Shown in pieces: positions 26,471 through 34,899 of a stretch of DNA of 64,000 bases; the first letter of the stretch is position 1; the number at the start of each line of letters is the position of its first letter. A program made the translations under genes and the position numbers. The notes below the pieces were generated by a model. The model was given only the letters and a program-made list of their open reading frames with translations, made no database searches and was not told the origin of the DNA. The stretch is taken from contig NZ_CP094824.1 of assembly GCF_025561425.1 (NCBI RefSeq), positions 2,294,001 through 2,358,000 on the forward strand, given 5' to 3'. This stretch comes from Mammaliicoccus sciuri (GTDB lineage: Bacteria; Bacillota; Bacilli; Staphylococcales; Staphylococcaceae).

Positions 26471-27731
26471 ATGTATGACTACAGTTATTGTCTAAATCGG
26501 GATATTTTATGCGTGGATTTAAAGAGTTTCTTTGCGTCTGTTTCATGTATTGAGAAAGGTTTGAACCCACTAACGACTAAGCTAGCTGTTGTGGCTGATA
26601 CGAAGCGTAAAGGTTCTGTTGTCCTGGCAGCTACACCACCTTTAAAAGCAATTGGCATTAAAACAGGTTCTCGTTTATATGAAATACCTCAACGTAAAGA
26701 TATCTATGTTATTAATCCATCTATGAAGAAATATATGCAATTATCAACACAGATTAGCAAAATTGCTTTGGATTATGTTGCTCCTGAAGATTTTCATCAA
26801 TACAGTATTGATGAATTCTTTATGGATGTATCAGAGTCTTATCATTTATTTGCGCATTCTCCCTTTTCATTAGCGATGCAACTTCAAGAGCGTATATTTA
26901 ATTATACTCAGATTCGTAGCACGATTGGCATTGGCTCTAATTTATTACTCGCGAAGCTTTCAATGGATATTGATGCTAAGCATACAAGTCTTGGGATATC
27001 AGAATGGCGCTATGAAGATGTGCCGTCTAAAGTTTGGGCCATTCAACCTTTACGAGACATGTGGGGGAATCAATCGACGTACAGAAGCTAAGCTTAATAA
27101 GAAAGGGATATTTACAATTGGTCACTTAGCTAATTATCCTGTGGAATATTTGAAGCGGGACTTTGGCGTTATTGGTGTTGACCTTCATTTGCATGCTAAT
27201 GGTATTGATGAAAGCGTCATTAGAAATCCTCATCGTATATATGATAAATCTCTAGGTAAGTCGCAAATACTTATGCGTGATTACAGTATGAATGAACTTA
27301 AGACTGTATTAAATGAACAAGTAGATGAAGTTTACTTCCGTTCTAGAAAGCTCAATTTATACCCTACACGTATTAGCGTGAGTGTTGGTTATGCAGACGT
27401 TGGAGGTGTGCGGAAGCAATTTACAAATAAAACGGGATTTATGAATACTTATGTTATCACACAATTATTATGGGATTATTTATCTCAACGGTTAGAACCG
27501 GACAGACTTTATAGAACGATTGCTATATCATTTGGCAAATTTATTCCGAACCAAATTAAACAATTATCTTTATTCGACGATCCATATCAAATTAAGACAG
27601 AGACACTCGAAAATCATTTAGATTTTATACGTATGAAATATGGCAAAGATGTTGTGATGCGTGGTTCAAGCTTATTAAATAGTGGTACATTATTAGAAAG
27701 AAAAGACTTAATTGCAGGTCATAAAGCTTAA
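26471..27731 (+). pseudogene. Y-family DNA polymerase (UmuC/UvrX type), one-base frameshift
   Basis: Translesion polymerase gene of about 420 codons, under a LexA box. The catalytic parts are present: DILCVDLKSFFASVSCIEKG near the N-terminus and HQYSIDEFFMDVSE with the metal-binding Asp-Glu pair. The little-finger half is read in the next frame (INRRTEAKLNKKGI to LIAGHKA). The frames join if one G is removed from the five Gs at 27063-27067, giving DMWGINRRTEAK. As read, the protein stops at 27091 after the palm. The ATG at 26471 has AGGGTGA at the right distance and is preferred to the one at 26453. Confidence 0.85.
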
Positions 27732-27751
27732 TATTTATGGAGTGTATAATT

Positions 27752-27946
27752 ATGAAAGAACTTAATATAAACTGGGAAGCAGATTTTATTGAATACCAAA
27801 CTTTATTATATAGTGGTGTCGATCCAGAATGGTTCTATGCCTGTATTAGAAATGATGTTTTAGTACCAGCATATACAGGACAAGGCAAACAATATTTTTG
27901 GACTAAAGATATCCTGGAAGCTCATAAAATAATACCAATATTTTAA
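27752..27946 (+). CDS. hypothetical protein downstream of the SOS polymerase gene
   Basis: A 64-residue soluble protein (KELNINWEADFIEYQTLLYS, WFYACIRNDVLVPAYTGQG) with no recognised domain. The ATG at 27752 is chosen over 27737 because TGGAGTG lies 8 bases upstream. It starts 21 bases after the polymerase stop and is probably co-transcribed under LexA control. It has the size and position of the small YolD-like partners of Y-family polymerases in Firmicutes but does not show their motif. Confidence 0.6.
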   Translation: MKELNINWEADFIEYQTLLYSGVDPEWFYACIRNDVLVPAYTGQGKQYFWTKDILEAHKIIPIF

Positions 27947-28004
27947 AAAAACAACTATTTACTACAATTATTGTTTAATTTTACCAATTATTTTCTTTAT
28001 AAGT

Positions 28005-28030
28005 GTTTAACGAATCTTCGCTTTGGATAT
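28005..28030 (+). promoter_or_regulatory. sigma-B-type promoter of the GlsB-like gene
   Basis: GTTTAA at 28005, 14 bases, GGATAT at 28025. This has one mismatch to the sigma-B consensus and lies 36 bases before the start codon. Confidence 0.65.
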
Positions 28031-28065
28031 ATATAAAGAAGTGGAAAAATAGGAGGTAATTATAT

Positions 28066-28314
28066 ATGGGCTTTATATTAATGTTAATCGTCGGCGGTTT
28101 AATCGGCTGGCTAGCAGGTGTTATTTTAGGTAAAGATATTCCAGGCGGTATTATTGGTAATATTATCGCAGGTATTATCGGTTCAGCAATTGGTGGTAAA
28201 TTATTAGGAGATATGGGACCAGTAATAGGTGGAATTGCAATTATTCCAGCATTAATCGGTTCAATCATCTTAATCTTAGTACTTTCATTCATTTTAAAAG
28301 CAATTAAAAAATAG
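28066..28314 (+). CDS. GlsB/YeaQ/YmgE family stress-response membrane protein
   Basis: An 82-residue, almost wholly hydrophobic protein with three membrane helices and repeated glycine motifs (GGLIGWLAGVILGKDIPGGI, NIIAGIIGSAIGGKLLG). This is the classical transglycosylase-associated/GlsB small membrane protein family, which is linked to general stress and cell-surface homeostasis. A strong TAGGAGGT site lies 8 bases before the ATG. With csbD, it is the second small gene here with a sigma-B-like promoter. Confidence 0.9.
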   Translation: MGFILMLIVGGLIGWLAGVILGKDIPGGIIGNIIAGIIGSAIGGKLLGDMGPVIGGIAIIPALIGSIILILVLSFILKAIKK

Positions 28315-28332
28315 AAAGTACAATAAATATAA

Positions 28333-28375
28333 AGAAGCATATCACTTAATTAATTTTGTGATATGCTTCTTTTTT
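28333..28375 (+). terminator. terminator of the GlsB-like gene
   Basis: Perfect 13-bp stem agaagcatatcac with gtgatatgcttct and a following T-run. Confidence 0.92.
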
Positions 28376-28399
28376 GATGCAGATATATCTAACAAATAA

Positions 28400-28427
28400 A
28401 AGCACCACACAAATTTGTGCGGTGCTT
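28400..28427 (-). terminator. terminator for the reverse-strand small gene at 28551
   Basis: aagcacc pairs with ggtgctt, enclosing a cacaaatttgtg inner stem, and a TTTTATTTG tract follows on the reverse strand. Confidence 0.7.
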
Positions 28428-28550
28428 ATGTCATATACGAATAAATATCTTCAAAACCACTCTAGGTAAATAGCTTTGTAATAATAAAATACCCAACGTA
28501 TATAACTCTAAACATTATTTTAATAATAATCTAAAGAAATTCATGAATTT

Positions 28551-28649
28551 TTAACGTTTATTAGAACCTTTACTAAAAAGATTTCTTATAAGTCTCATAA
28601 TTAAAACTGTACCAACATATCTTAAAATACGTTTTACTATATTTCCCAT
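28551..28649 (-). CDS. 32-residue basic amphipathic peptide
   Basis: A short frame found by reading the gap. The peptide begins MGNIVKRILRYVGTVLIMRL and ends IRNLFSKGSNKR, with an amphipathic, strongly basic helix. A textbook GAGGAG ribosome site lies upstream of the ATG and a terminator-like hairpin at 28400 follows the stop. Function is unknown. It resembles membrane-active small peptides in composition but matches no family that could be named. Coding is supported by the ribosome site and punctuation only. Confidence 0.5.
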   Translation of the reverse strand: MGNIVKRILRYVGTVLIMRLIRNLFSKGSNKR

Positions 28650-28739
28650 CCTTATCAGCTCCTCTTACAATATTTCATTTACTATTACTACTTCACTACT
28701 TTACCCAATTAAGTCTTTCATTACACATATAAAAACAAC

Positions 28740-29500
28740 CTAAGGCAGTATAACTACCTTAGCTTTAATATAAATTATGATTTTGTATTTAAGTAAATAG
28801 TATATATGAAAAATAAATGACGATTGTGCAATAACGCCATCAATATGGAATAAATAAATTAAACTAAGTGCAATAAGTGGTCCAATTATCAACCTACCAA
28901 TCAACGATCCCATAATCGCTCTATGCAATCATTTCAATTTAATATGCGCTAATTGAGCACCTAATAAAATTAAAGCAATTGCGCAAAACTATCTGAAATT
29001 TGATGGATAGGAATAAGAAACACTTGAGATAATTTAATATGCCCTACTTGAAATATAATACCTAAAATCAGTGCGTGAAAAACAGGTAACTTCAAAAAAG
29101 AAATGACAATATCTTTTAAACTTTTAGTAGTGGAAAGTAAATTATACATACCATAAGAATACGTACGTAGATTTTGGAAAATAAGCACGAAGATTTGTAC
29201 AGCAACACCAATAGGATTTTGACTAAAGATTATTTGACTGACCGGCAAAACATAGTTCCCAGAATTCATCAAAGAGATATTATTCTTTAAAGCAGCACTC
29301 TCACCTTTTTGAAGATTCAATACTTTGTCAAATAAATTACCAATTAAAATCATAACTAAACTATAAGATACAATATAGTAAAGAACCTTTAACAACAAAT
29401 CCATCTGAATCGTAATATCATAAATATTCGCAAAAACCGCAACAGGCATTAAACAATAAGTAATAAGTGTAGAAAAATGTTTTAAATTAAATGCAAACTT
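28740..29500 (-). pseudogene. AEC (auxin efflux carrier) family transporter remnant
   Basis: Pieces of a ten-helix AEC permease occur in order but in different frames. HFSTLITYCLMPVAVF lies upstream of 29449, then the long central piece from 29449 to 28970 (NNISLMNSGNYVLPVSQIIF, SFLKLPVFHALILGIIFQVG). A frameshift follows near 28975 leading to IALILLGAQLAHIKLK, then a stop and the piece LIGRLIIGPLIALSLIYLF. No start with a ribosome site was seen, and both ends are missing. The gene is dead. Confidence 0.8.
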
Positions 29501-29643
29501 TCTCTATATCCTCTTTCTCTCTATATTTCTCTTATATTCAAGCTATCACAAATGAATCATAATAAATATGACAAATTTAGTATTTAGAATGAAAAGTTAA
29601 AGTTATGAATATAGAAATATAGATAACTAAAGCTTAGGTAGTT

Positions 29644-30411
29644 TTATTTAAATAAATCACTACCCACACATCTAATCTCATCCGAAACTTCAACTTTATC
29701 CTTTATTATGTTTTCTAATAAAACACTAACTTCTTCACAACTAGTTTCTATACTATTCAAGTCTATTTTAGGTGGAAAAGTGTTCATAAACGCTTCTTGA
29801 AAATCTTCTTGTAGATCACTATATGCTTTAAACTGATGCAGTTTTTTATTTTCAAATTTAACTTGAAATTCCAATACATAGTCTCTCATCATTTCAAGCA
29901 TTTGATTAGCATTTATTAAATCATTTCTTTTTAAAGCAATATATAATTTTCTTCTAGCGTACATGAACTCAAATATATCATTTTCATCTACTTTTTTATT
30001 ATCAGTATTTTTATTAAATTTTTCATTTTCTTCATTCACTTTATTATATAATGACCCATTATCATCATGAACTATTTTCCATAAGGGTGATTTAATGCTC
30101 ACAAGATTAATTGGTAATAACGAAGAATTAATTTCTAAACCATTTTCAAAAAACGGAGTTATTAAATATATATTTTCTCTAAGTTGCAATTCTTTAATAT
30201 AGAAAGCTCCCAATTCATAATATAGTTTTTTTATTTTTTCAATCATATGTATTAAGTCACCATTGTAAACAATCATCATATCTAAATCAGAATATTGATC
30301 ATTGTAGCCTTTTACACCTGATCCAATTTGAATAATTCCATTAACACCTATATTTATTAAATTACTTATTACCTGCTCTCTTATTAAATCTCTTTCCGTC
30401 TCTGAATACAT
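29644..30411 (-). CDS. nucleotidyltransferase-domain protein
   Basis: A 255-residue protein with the NTP-transferase signature IQIGSGVKGYNDQYSDLDMM (residues 26-45: Gly-Ser, then the metal-binding Asp-x-Asp). A helical C-terminal half (FMYARRKLYIALKRNDLINA) follows. This arrangement occurs in aminoglycoside and lincosamide nucleotidyltransferases and in MNT-type antitoxins. No HEPN partner lies next to it, so the substrate is open. AGGAGTG precedes the ATG. Confidence 0.7.
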   Translation of the reverse strand: MYSETERDLIREQVISNLINIGVNGIIQIGSGVKGYNDQYSDLDMMIVYNGDLIHMIEKIKKLYYELGAFYIKELQLRENIYLITPFFENGLEINSSLLPINLVSIKSPLWKIVHDDNGSLYNKVNEENEKFNKNTDNKKVDENDIFEFMYARRKLYIALKRNDLINANQMLEMMRDYVLEFQVKFENKKLHQFKAYSDLQEDFQEAFMNTFPPKIDLNSIETSCEEVSVLLENIIKDKVEVSDEIRCVGSDLFK

Positions 30412-30517
30412 TAAACCACTCCTATCTTAAGCATTTATATTTTATTTTTGTTTTAAGAACTAATTCGTTTATTATCAAAACCGACACTATTAAAAGATAA
30501 CTAAAGCTTAGGTAGTT

Positions 30518-30986
30518 TTATTTAAATTTTTCCATTCTATAAATACCTTCATCATCTTGAAATTTGATACCATTCTTGAAATCATAACCATACTTTCTAT
30601 AGAATTCTACTGCTGTAACAGAAGCTGGAATTTCTATACGTTGTGCGCGTTTAAAGTAATAGTCATTTTCAAGGGTTTCTATTATGAGGTTACCAATACC
30701 TCTTCCTTGATGATCTGGTGATACAAAAATGGTAAACAAGCTACTTTCAGTTTGGCTACCCCAATACGGGCCAATTGCACCTGTTGCTATTATTTGATTA
30801 TTTTCTTCAAATATATAAAAATTTGTAAAACTTGCTCTTTCAATTATTGCTTCAGGTGTCATGCTACTCACAACTTTTTTCTATCTCTTCAACTGGTTCG
30901 TCTTTTACATTGGTTGTTCTCAATGTGTGAATAATCATTTCACTAACTGCTTTTGCATCTTTTGGATCGAACATTCTAATTTTCAT
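30518..30986 (-). pseudogene. GNAT acetyltransferase gene with a one-base frameshift
   Basis: The N-terminal piece, MKIRMFDPKDAKAVSEMIIH at 30986, runs to a stop after IEKSCE. The rest is in the next frame from 30871 (MTPEAIIERASFTNFYIFEE, FVSPDHQGRGIGNLIIETLE with motif A, and TAVEFYRKYGYDF). Dropping one A from the run of six (Ts at 30875-30880) joins them as EIEKVVSSMTPEAI. Both halves look otherwise intact, so the lesion is recent, phase-variable or an assembly error. Confidence 0.8.
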
Positions 30987-30997
30987 ACAATCATCCT

Positions 30998-31594
30998 TTA
31001 TATCTCACCAATTTTCTTATATTGAGACAAGTGATTTACTTGATTACATTCTAATATTTCTACTTTAGCGTCTGATATTTTTAACGACGATATGCTACCG
31101 TTTGTAAGTTTAATTTTTCCTGTTCCTGTTTCTCCATTTGAATAATGATATAATATGGCATTAATAAAGGCACCATGAGATACGACTACTACATTTTGAT
31201 TTGGATATTTTTCATGTATTTCAGCCAATCCTTTTAAAATTCTACACTCAATGCTAGACCCATCTTCACTATTAGGGTAAATAAGATCTGGGAATCGTTC
31301 GAGTCTTTCAGCTAGCGTCAAACCTTCAGCATCACCAAACGATAATTCAATAAACGCTTCTCTTTCAATCAAATCTACTTTCAATAATTCTTGAACAATT
31401 TCAGCAGTTTTTTTAGCTCTTTTTAAAGGACTCGTAATAATCACATCAATCTCTTTATCCTTTAAAGCTACACCACTTTCCTTTGCTTGTAATTCGCCAT
31501 TACGATTCAAAGGAATATCCGTTCTACCTTGCGTTCTACCTTCCAAATTCCAATCCGTTTCACCATGTCTTAAAAAATATACATTTGTCATCAT
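30998..31594 (-). CDS. histidine phosphatase family protein (phosphoglycerate-mutase-like)
   Basis: A 198-residue phosphatase/mutase. The catalytic histidine is in YFLRHGETDWNLEGRTQG (residues 6-23). The partner arginine is in ITSPLKRAKKTAE, the acid is in FIELSFGDAEG and the second histidine is in VVVVSHGAFINAIL. The substrate (2-phosphoglycerate, alpha-ribazole phosphate or a general phosphoester) cannot be told. It reads as a single gene. Confidence 0.88.
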   Translation of the reverse strand: MMTNVYFLRHGETDWNLEGRTQGRTDIPLNRNGELQAKESGVALKDKEIDVIITSPLKRAKKTAEIVQELLKVDLIEREAFIELSFGDAEGLTLAERLERFPDLIYPNSEDGSSIECRILKGLAEIHEKYPNQNVVVVSHGAFINAILYHYSNGETGTGKIKLTNGSISSLKISDAKVEILECNQVNHLSQYKKIGEI

Positions 31595-31697
31595 TCAAAC
31601 CTCACATTAAATAATTTAAAATCTATTGTATCACTTATAACGGTACATAACACGCTAAATTTCAGTATATATACATTGAAAATTGTGAAGAAAATTT

Positions 31698-31808
31698 TTG
31701 AATTGAACTTAACAATATTGTATAATATTTCCATACAATACAACCATGATAGCTTCCATCATGGACAACACCAAACCCCCTTATTCTCGGAAAATAAGGG
31801 GGTTTTTA
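31698..31808 (+). ncRNA. probable type I antitoxin RNA (Fst/par RNAII-like)
   Basis: A promoter TTGAAT (31698), 17 bases, TATAAT (31721) faces a short transcript of about 75 bases. It would fold a 5' hairpin (ccatgat with atcatgg, 31744-31764) and end at a strong terminator (aaaccccctt with aagggggttt, 31773-31805). It runs convergent to an Fst-like toxin reading frame on the other strand that shares the terminator, the layout of the par/RNAI-RNAII family. Assignment rests on layout and the toxin homology. Confidence 0.6.
31773..31805. terminator. bidirectional terminator shared by antitoxin RNA and toxin/nuclease transcript
   Basis: Perfect stem aaacccccttatt with aataagggggttt and a hexanucleotide loop, with T-rich tails on both strands. 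Confidence 0.88.
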
Positions 31809-31828
31809 GTGTGGTTACTCACCTATTA

Positions 31829-31924
31829 TTTTTTGTTCTGCTTGCGTAACCAATTCGCAAATAAAGCAACAATACAACCAATTATAATGGTTGAAACTTT
31901 ACTGATTACTAATATAAACGCTGA
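31829..31924 (-). pseudogene. Fst-like type I toxin remnant lacking its start
   Basis: The reverse-strand frame ending at 31829 reads VSTIIIGCIVALFANWLRKQ and NKK, which closely resembles the staphylococcal Fst-family toxin core (membrane helix, then ALFAHWLR and a basic tail). No ATG, GTG or TTG start lies in the frame. It is preceded directly, in the same frame, by the TAA stop of the nuclease gene. Its promoter and leader appear to be gone. Confidence 0.6.
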
Positions 31925-32713
31925 TTAATTCGCTTCACACGCAAAGTTATCTTTGTCTCTATCTAGTTTACCATTGTATGCTGGATGTGTACTAGATACG
32001 CCATTTGGATATACTTTTCTAAGTGCAGTACAATTTGGATAATATTCTGATTCTGCATTTTGAGAAGTATTTTTTGATGTTTGTGTTGTAGTACTTCCTG
32101 TTCCGATTGAACTTTGTGTATTACTTGATGCTGATTGATTAGTTGTAGATTGTTGTGTGCTTGCTTGATTATCTTCAAATGCACTTCCTAAACTCCAAAT
32201 GCCTAATTTTTCTTCTTTGGCTTTTTCTTGTGCACTTTCTAATTGATCTAAATATCTTGTATTTGGTGGATATACATATGCTACTTTAGCTAATCCTTCT
32301 CTAACCAATATTTCATTAAGCATTTTACCGTCTACATATATGTATGCTAAATAACGTTGATATTTATCTGTTTGTCCCCCTACATCAAACTCTATTTCGA
32401 TTTTATTTGCATTCGTTAACAATTCTTTCATTCTATCTGATGCTTCTTGTCCAAATGGTTGCTTACCTAATCTTGGATGTTTCGTTTCAGGTGTATCAAT
32501 TAGTAAAAATCTAAATGATTGTTTGCTGCCATTATAAATAAATTTCGCAGTATCTCCATCAACTGTACCCGCTAACTCAACTGGAATTCTGTCAGTCGTA
32601 CCTGGTTTGTATGTTTTTTCTTTTTCACTATTATCAGTACTTCCATTACTACAACCACTTTCAATAGTTGCTAAGAATAAAATACTTACACATAACAATA
32701 TAATCTTTTTCAT
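31925..32713 (-). CDS. thermonuclease-family lipoprotein with Excalibur domain
   Basis: A secreted nuclease of 262 residues. The signal peptide KKIILLCVSILFLATIESGC ends in a lipobox-like cysteine. An SNase domain (about 45-165) follows with the catalytic segments FRFLLIDTPETKHP and DKYQRYLAYIYV. A Ser/Thr/Gln linker and a C-terminal Excalibur calcium-binding domain (YPNCTALRKVYPNGVSSTHP, DRDKDNFACEAN) complete it. The enzyme should degrade DNA or RNA at the cell surface. The ATG at 32713 has AGGAG 8 bases upstream and gives a proper signal peptide, unlike the ATG at 32740. Confidence 0.88.
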   Translation of the reverse strand: MKKIILLCVSILFLATIESGCSNGSTDNSEKEKTYKPGTTDRIPVELAGTVDGDTAKFIYNGSKQSFRFLLIDTPETKHPRLGKQPFGQEASDRMKELLTNANKIEIEFDVGGQTDKYQRYLAYIYVDGKMLNEILVREGLAKVAYVYPPNTRYLDQLESAQEKAKEEKLGIWSLGSAFEDNQASTQQSTTNQSASSNTQSSIGTGSTTTQTSKNTSQNAESEYYPNCTALRKVYPNGVSSTHPAYNGKLDRDKDNFACEAN

Positions 32714-32898
32714 AACACTTACTCCTAGTTGAATATTCACTTGTTAATTATACTAAATTCACAAAAATTTATCGTATGTTTTTATTATCTTGTTCGATTA
32801 AATTACCTTACCTTAAAAGATTACATTTATAGCATTTAGAAATAAAAAATGTTCAATGATCTCAAATCAAAAAAATAAAAACACCTTTACGATGGTTT

Positions 32899-33057
32899 TT
32901 AGTCAAATAATCGAAATATTATTCTAAATATCCAGCCTATAGCTCTTGGAACTGTAATAAATATTGCTCTGATAATATCTCCTATATAAAAGAACCCTTC
33001 TAAAAAATCTCCAAAAGATAATTTATCAGCTTTATGTTTTTTATTTTCTTTATCCAT
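32899..33057 (-). CDS. 52-residue membrane-associated small protein
   Basis: Found by reading the gap. It begins MDKENKKHKADKLSFGDFLE, followed by two hydrophobic/amphipathic helices (GFFYIGDIIRAIFITVPRAI and GWIFRIIFRLFD). The ribosome site AGGAGGC lies 6 bases before the ATG and is nearly perfect. There is a charged N-terminus and a membrane-binding C-terminus. No family was named with certainty. It is a stand-alone small gene between the nuclease and a membrane protein. Confidence 0.65.
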   Translation of the reverse strand: MDKENKKHKADKLSFGDFLEGFFYIGDIIRAIFITVPRAIGWIFRIIFRLFD

Positions 33058-33077
33058 ATGACGCCTCCTATCTTAAT

Positions 33078-33431
33078 TTATAAATGTACAGAAGCAAATT
33101 CAACTAGATAATTGATACCTTTTATAAATATATAAAATGCATAAGCCATAGTGCCTAAAATAAATAAAGCAGACATTATTTTAATTTTTTCTCCCTTTTG
33201 CCTATAAACGATATGGACGATAATAAACATTGTCATTAAAGAAAGATAAGCAAAAGCCACTGCAGTTAACATACCTACCGTATTCCGCTTCACATGAAAG
33301 TGACTCGTAATCCATGAATCATAAAATGCATCTCTAATACCAAGATGCCCAGTATAAAGATCAAAGCCTATTCCTAGTAATATCAGTAAACCTTCAACAA
33401 TAAATGCCATCAACAATAAGAATGCTTTCAT
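33078..33431 (-). CDS. hypothetical four-helix membrane protein
   Basis: A 117-residue protein with four predicted helices (AFLLLMAFIVEGLLILLGIG, VGMLTAVAFAYLSLMTMFII, IMSALFILGTMAYAFYIFIK among them). An extracellular loop contains HLGIRDAFYDSWITSHFHVK. No family was recognised. A putative start with GTGATT upstream is weak. It lies 20 bases before the small gene at 33057 and may be co-transcribed with it. Confidence 0.6.
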   Translation of the reverse strand: MKAFLLLMAFIVEGLLILLGIGFDLYTGHLGIRDAFYDSWITSHFHVKRNTVGMLTAVAFAYLSLMTMFIIVHIVYRQKGEKIKIMSALFILGTMAYAFYIFIKGINYLVEFASVHL

Positions 33432-33554
33432 TTAATCACCTTTAGTATTTTAATTAATTCCATAATTAATAAATAACATTTGTTATGAATAATAGTAATA
33501 TACTTATGAAATAAGGGCAACATGTCGTAACACATTGCCCTTCAAATATTTAAA

Positions 33555-34202
33555 TTAATTTTTAGATACGATTTGATATGTGTACCAAGAATAAAGGAAT
33601 GGTATTAATACAAGAATTACAATTAAAGTAATCGTTACAACAGTGTTAATCATGTGTAATAAACCTAGAACAAACATCATGAGTCCAACTATTATATAAA
33701 TTAAAGCTGTAAATCTATGCGTCTTCTTCCATACAAATTCACTAGCTTTCGTCCACTTATTTTTAATCCCCAATGTATTATTTTTCGGTACTTTAGGTAA
33801 ATAATTACCTATTATAATCAGAAGTACACCAACTAAAACTGGTATTATAAAATTGGCTGAGATTTCATACCCTAGTCCATTACTTATTACAATTAACGTA
33901 ATGACATATATAAATCCTTGAACTAAAGGATTGAGTAAATCATTTAAAGATCTTATATTAGAAAATTTGCGCTGATCTTTATCTTTAGCAATTTTTAAAT
34001 TTGTGATGATATAACTAAACAACATAATACCAATCATGACAATAGCTGCTACAAATTTATTAGCTGACCAATTAATTTCTCCATTTGCATTATATTGCAT
34101 AGGAACACCATGAGGTAGAAACGGAATTGCTATAATCCATTTGATAATAGCAATACAAATAATAAATATACTGAGTTTAGATTGTTTATATATTTCTTTC
34201 AC
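33555..34202 (-). CDS. SdpI-family immunity/DUF1648 membrane protein
   Basis: A 215-residue protein. The N-terminal DUF1648 domain includes LPHGVPMQYNANGEINWSAN. The SdpI domain carries GNYLPKVPKNNTLGIKNKWT and FVWKKTHRFTALIYIIVG, the family hallmark. About six membrane helices are predicted. In Bacillus, SdpI protects against the SDP toxin and works with the autorepressor SdpR. Here it follows an SdpR-like gene after a 17-base gap, so the pair is kept. No toxin gene (sdpC) is in the window. Confidence 0.85.
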   Translation of the reverse strand: MKEIYKQSKLSIFIICIAIIKWIIAIPFLPHGVPMQYNANGEINWSANKFVAAIVMIGIMLFSYIITNLKIAKDKDQRKFSNIRSLNDLLNPLVQGFIYVITLIVISNGLGYEISANFIIPVLVGVLLIIIGNYLPKVPKNNTLGIKNKWTKASEFVWKKTHRFTALIYIIVGLMMFVLGLLHMINTVVTITLIVILVLIPFLYSWYTYQIVSKN

Positions 34203-34219
34203 TTCAAAAACCCTCTCAT

Positions 34220-34474
34220 TTAGTTTTTAAACTGTATCACCCATTTAATGACTTCCTCAAAAACAGATAAGTTTAAGTGATAATATATATACTTTCCTTG
34301 TCTTTCAGAATAAATTAAGTCATTCAGTCTAAGTATTTTCAAATGTTGCGAAACACTAGCTTGGCTCATATCGAAATGACTTGCAATATCACTAGCAGTC
34401 ATCTTTTCATCCTTCAACATTTCTAAGATTTCTCTTCTTGTTTCATCTGATAAAGCTTTAAAAATATCTTTCAT
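34220..34474 (-). CDS. SdpR-like ArsR-family transcriptional repressor
   Basis: An 84-residue winged-helix protein beginning KDIFKALSDETRREILEMLK, with recognition helix region MTASDIASHFDMSQASVSQH and the wing RQGKYIYYHLN. It has no metal-binding cysteines. It heads an operon with the SdpI-like gene. A perfect 22-base palindrome at 34507-34528 lies between the promoter and the ATG and is the likely autoregulatory operator. Confidence 0.87.
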   Translation of the reverse strand: MKDIFKALSDETRREILEMLKDEKMTASDIASHFDMSQASVSQHLKILRLNDLIYSERQGKYIYYHLNLSVFEEVIKWVIQFKN

Positions 34475-34506
34475 AAATCACACCTTTTTCTTTATCATCA
34501 TTTAAT

Positions 34507-34528
34507 CATTTAAGTAAATACTTAAATG
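34507..34528. promoter_or_regulatory. SdpR-like operator palindrome and promoter
   Basis: CATTTAAGTA and TACTTAAATG are perfect 10-base arms around tt. On the reverse strand TTGACA at 34554-34549 and a TATAAC/TAACAT -10 region lie just upstream, so the palindrome sits at or after the start of transcription of the repressor operon. Confidence 0.75.
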
Positions 34529-34646
34529 TTATAATAAAAAAATATATATGTCAACTTCGTAAGTTTAAAGACTATTTAATTAAAAGTTTATGATAAAATA
34601 ATGATATTCAAAAAACATTCATTCTGTTGAATCAGACGGAGGTACT

Positions 34647-34796
34647 ATGTACTTAATATGTGGGATTACGCTAATACTTATAAGCATTATCATATTTATC
34701 TGGGAAGGCAAAAGTATCTTCAATATATTTATATTTGCTTTAGGAATTTTATTAACTTTAGGTTCTTTGTTAAACTTCCTTTTAAATTTAATATAA
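34647..34796 (+). CDS. 49-residue small membrane protein
   Basis: Read from the gap. MYLICGITLILISIIIFIWE is a first helix, the turn GKSIFNIF follows, and a second helix ends LLNFLLNLI. ACGGAGG lies 4 bases before the ATG. A two-helix hairpin protein of unknown function, possibly a small membrane-stress or toxin-like peptide; no family was assigned. Confidence 0.6.
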   Translation: MYLICGITLILISIIIFIWEGKSIFNIFIFALGILLTLGSLLNFLLNLI

Positions 34797-34899
34797 AAAA
34801 TATCAATCTTTTCAATAGCTTCACTTTTATAAGCTCTCCTAAAATACCCTTTAAATTCAATGAAAAATACCACTTAATTATAAAATAGTATAGTTATTG

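Noticed and set aside
29644-30411. Assignment of the nucleotidyltransferase gene as a drug-resistance enzyme or MNT antitoxin
   Set aside because: Only the general NTase signature is visible; no HEPN partner and no resistance-specific motif were seen.
31746-31928. Forward 60-codon frame across the Fst-like locus
   Set aside because: It is the antisense of the toxin frame and spans the strong terminator.
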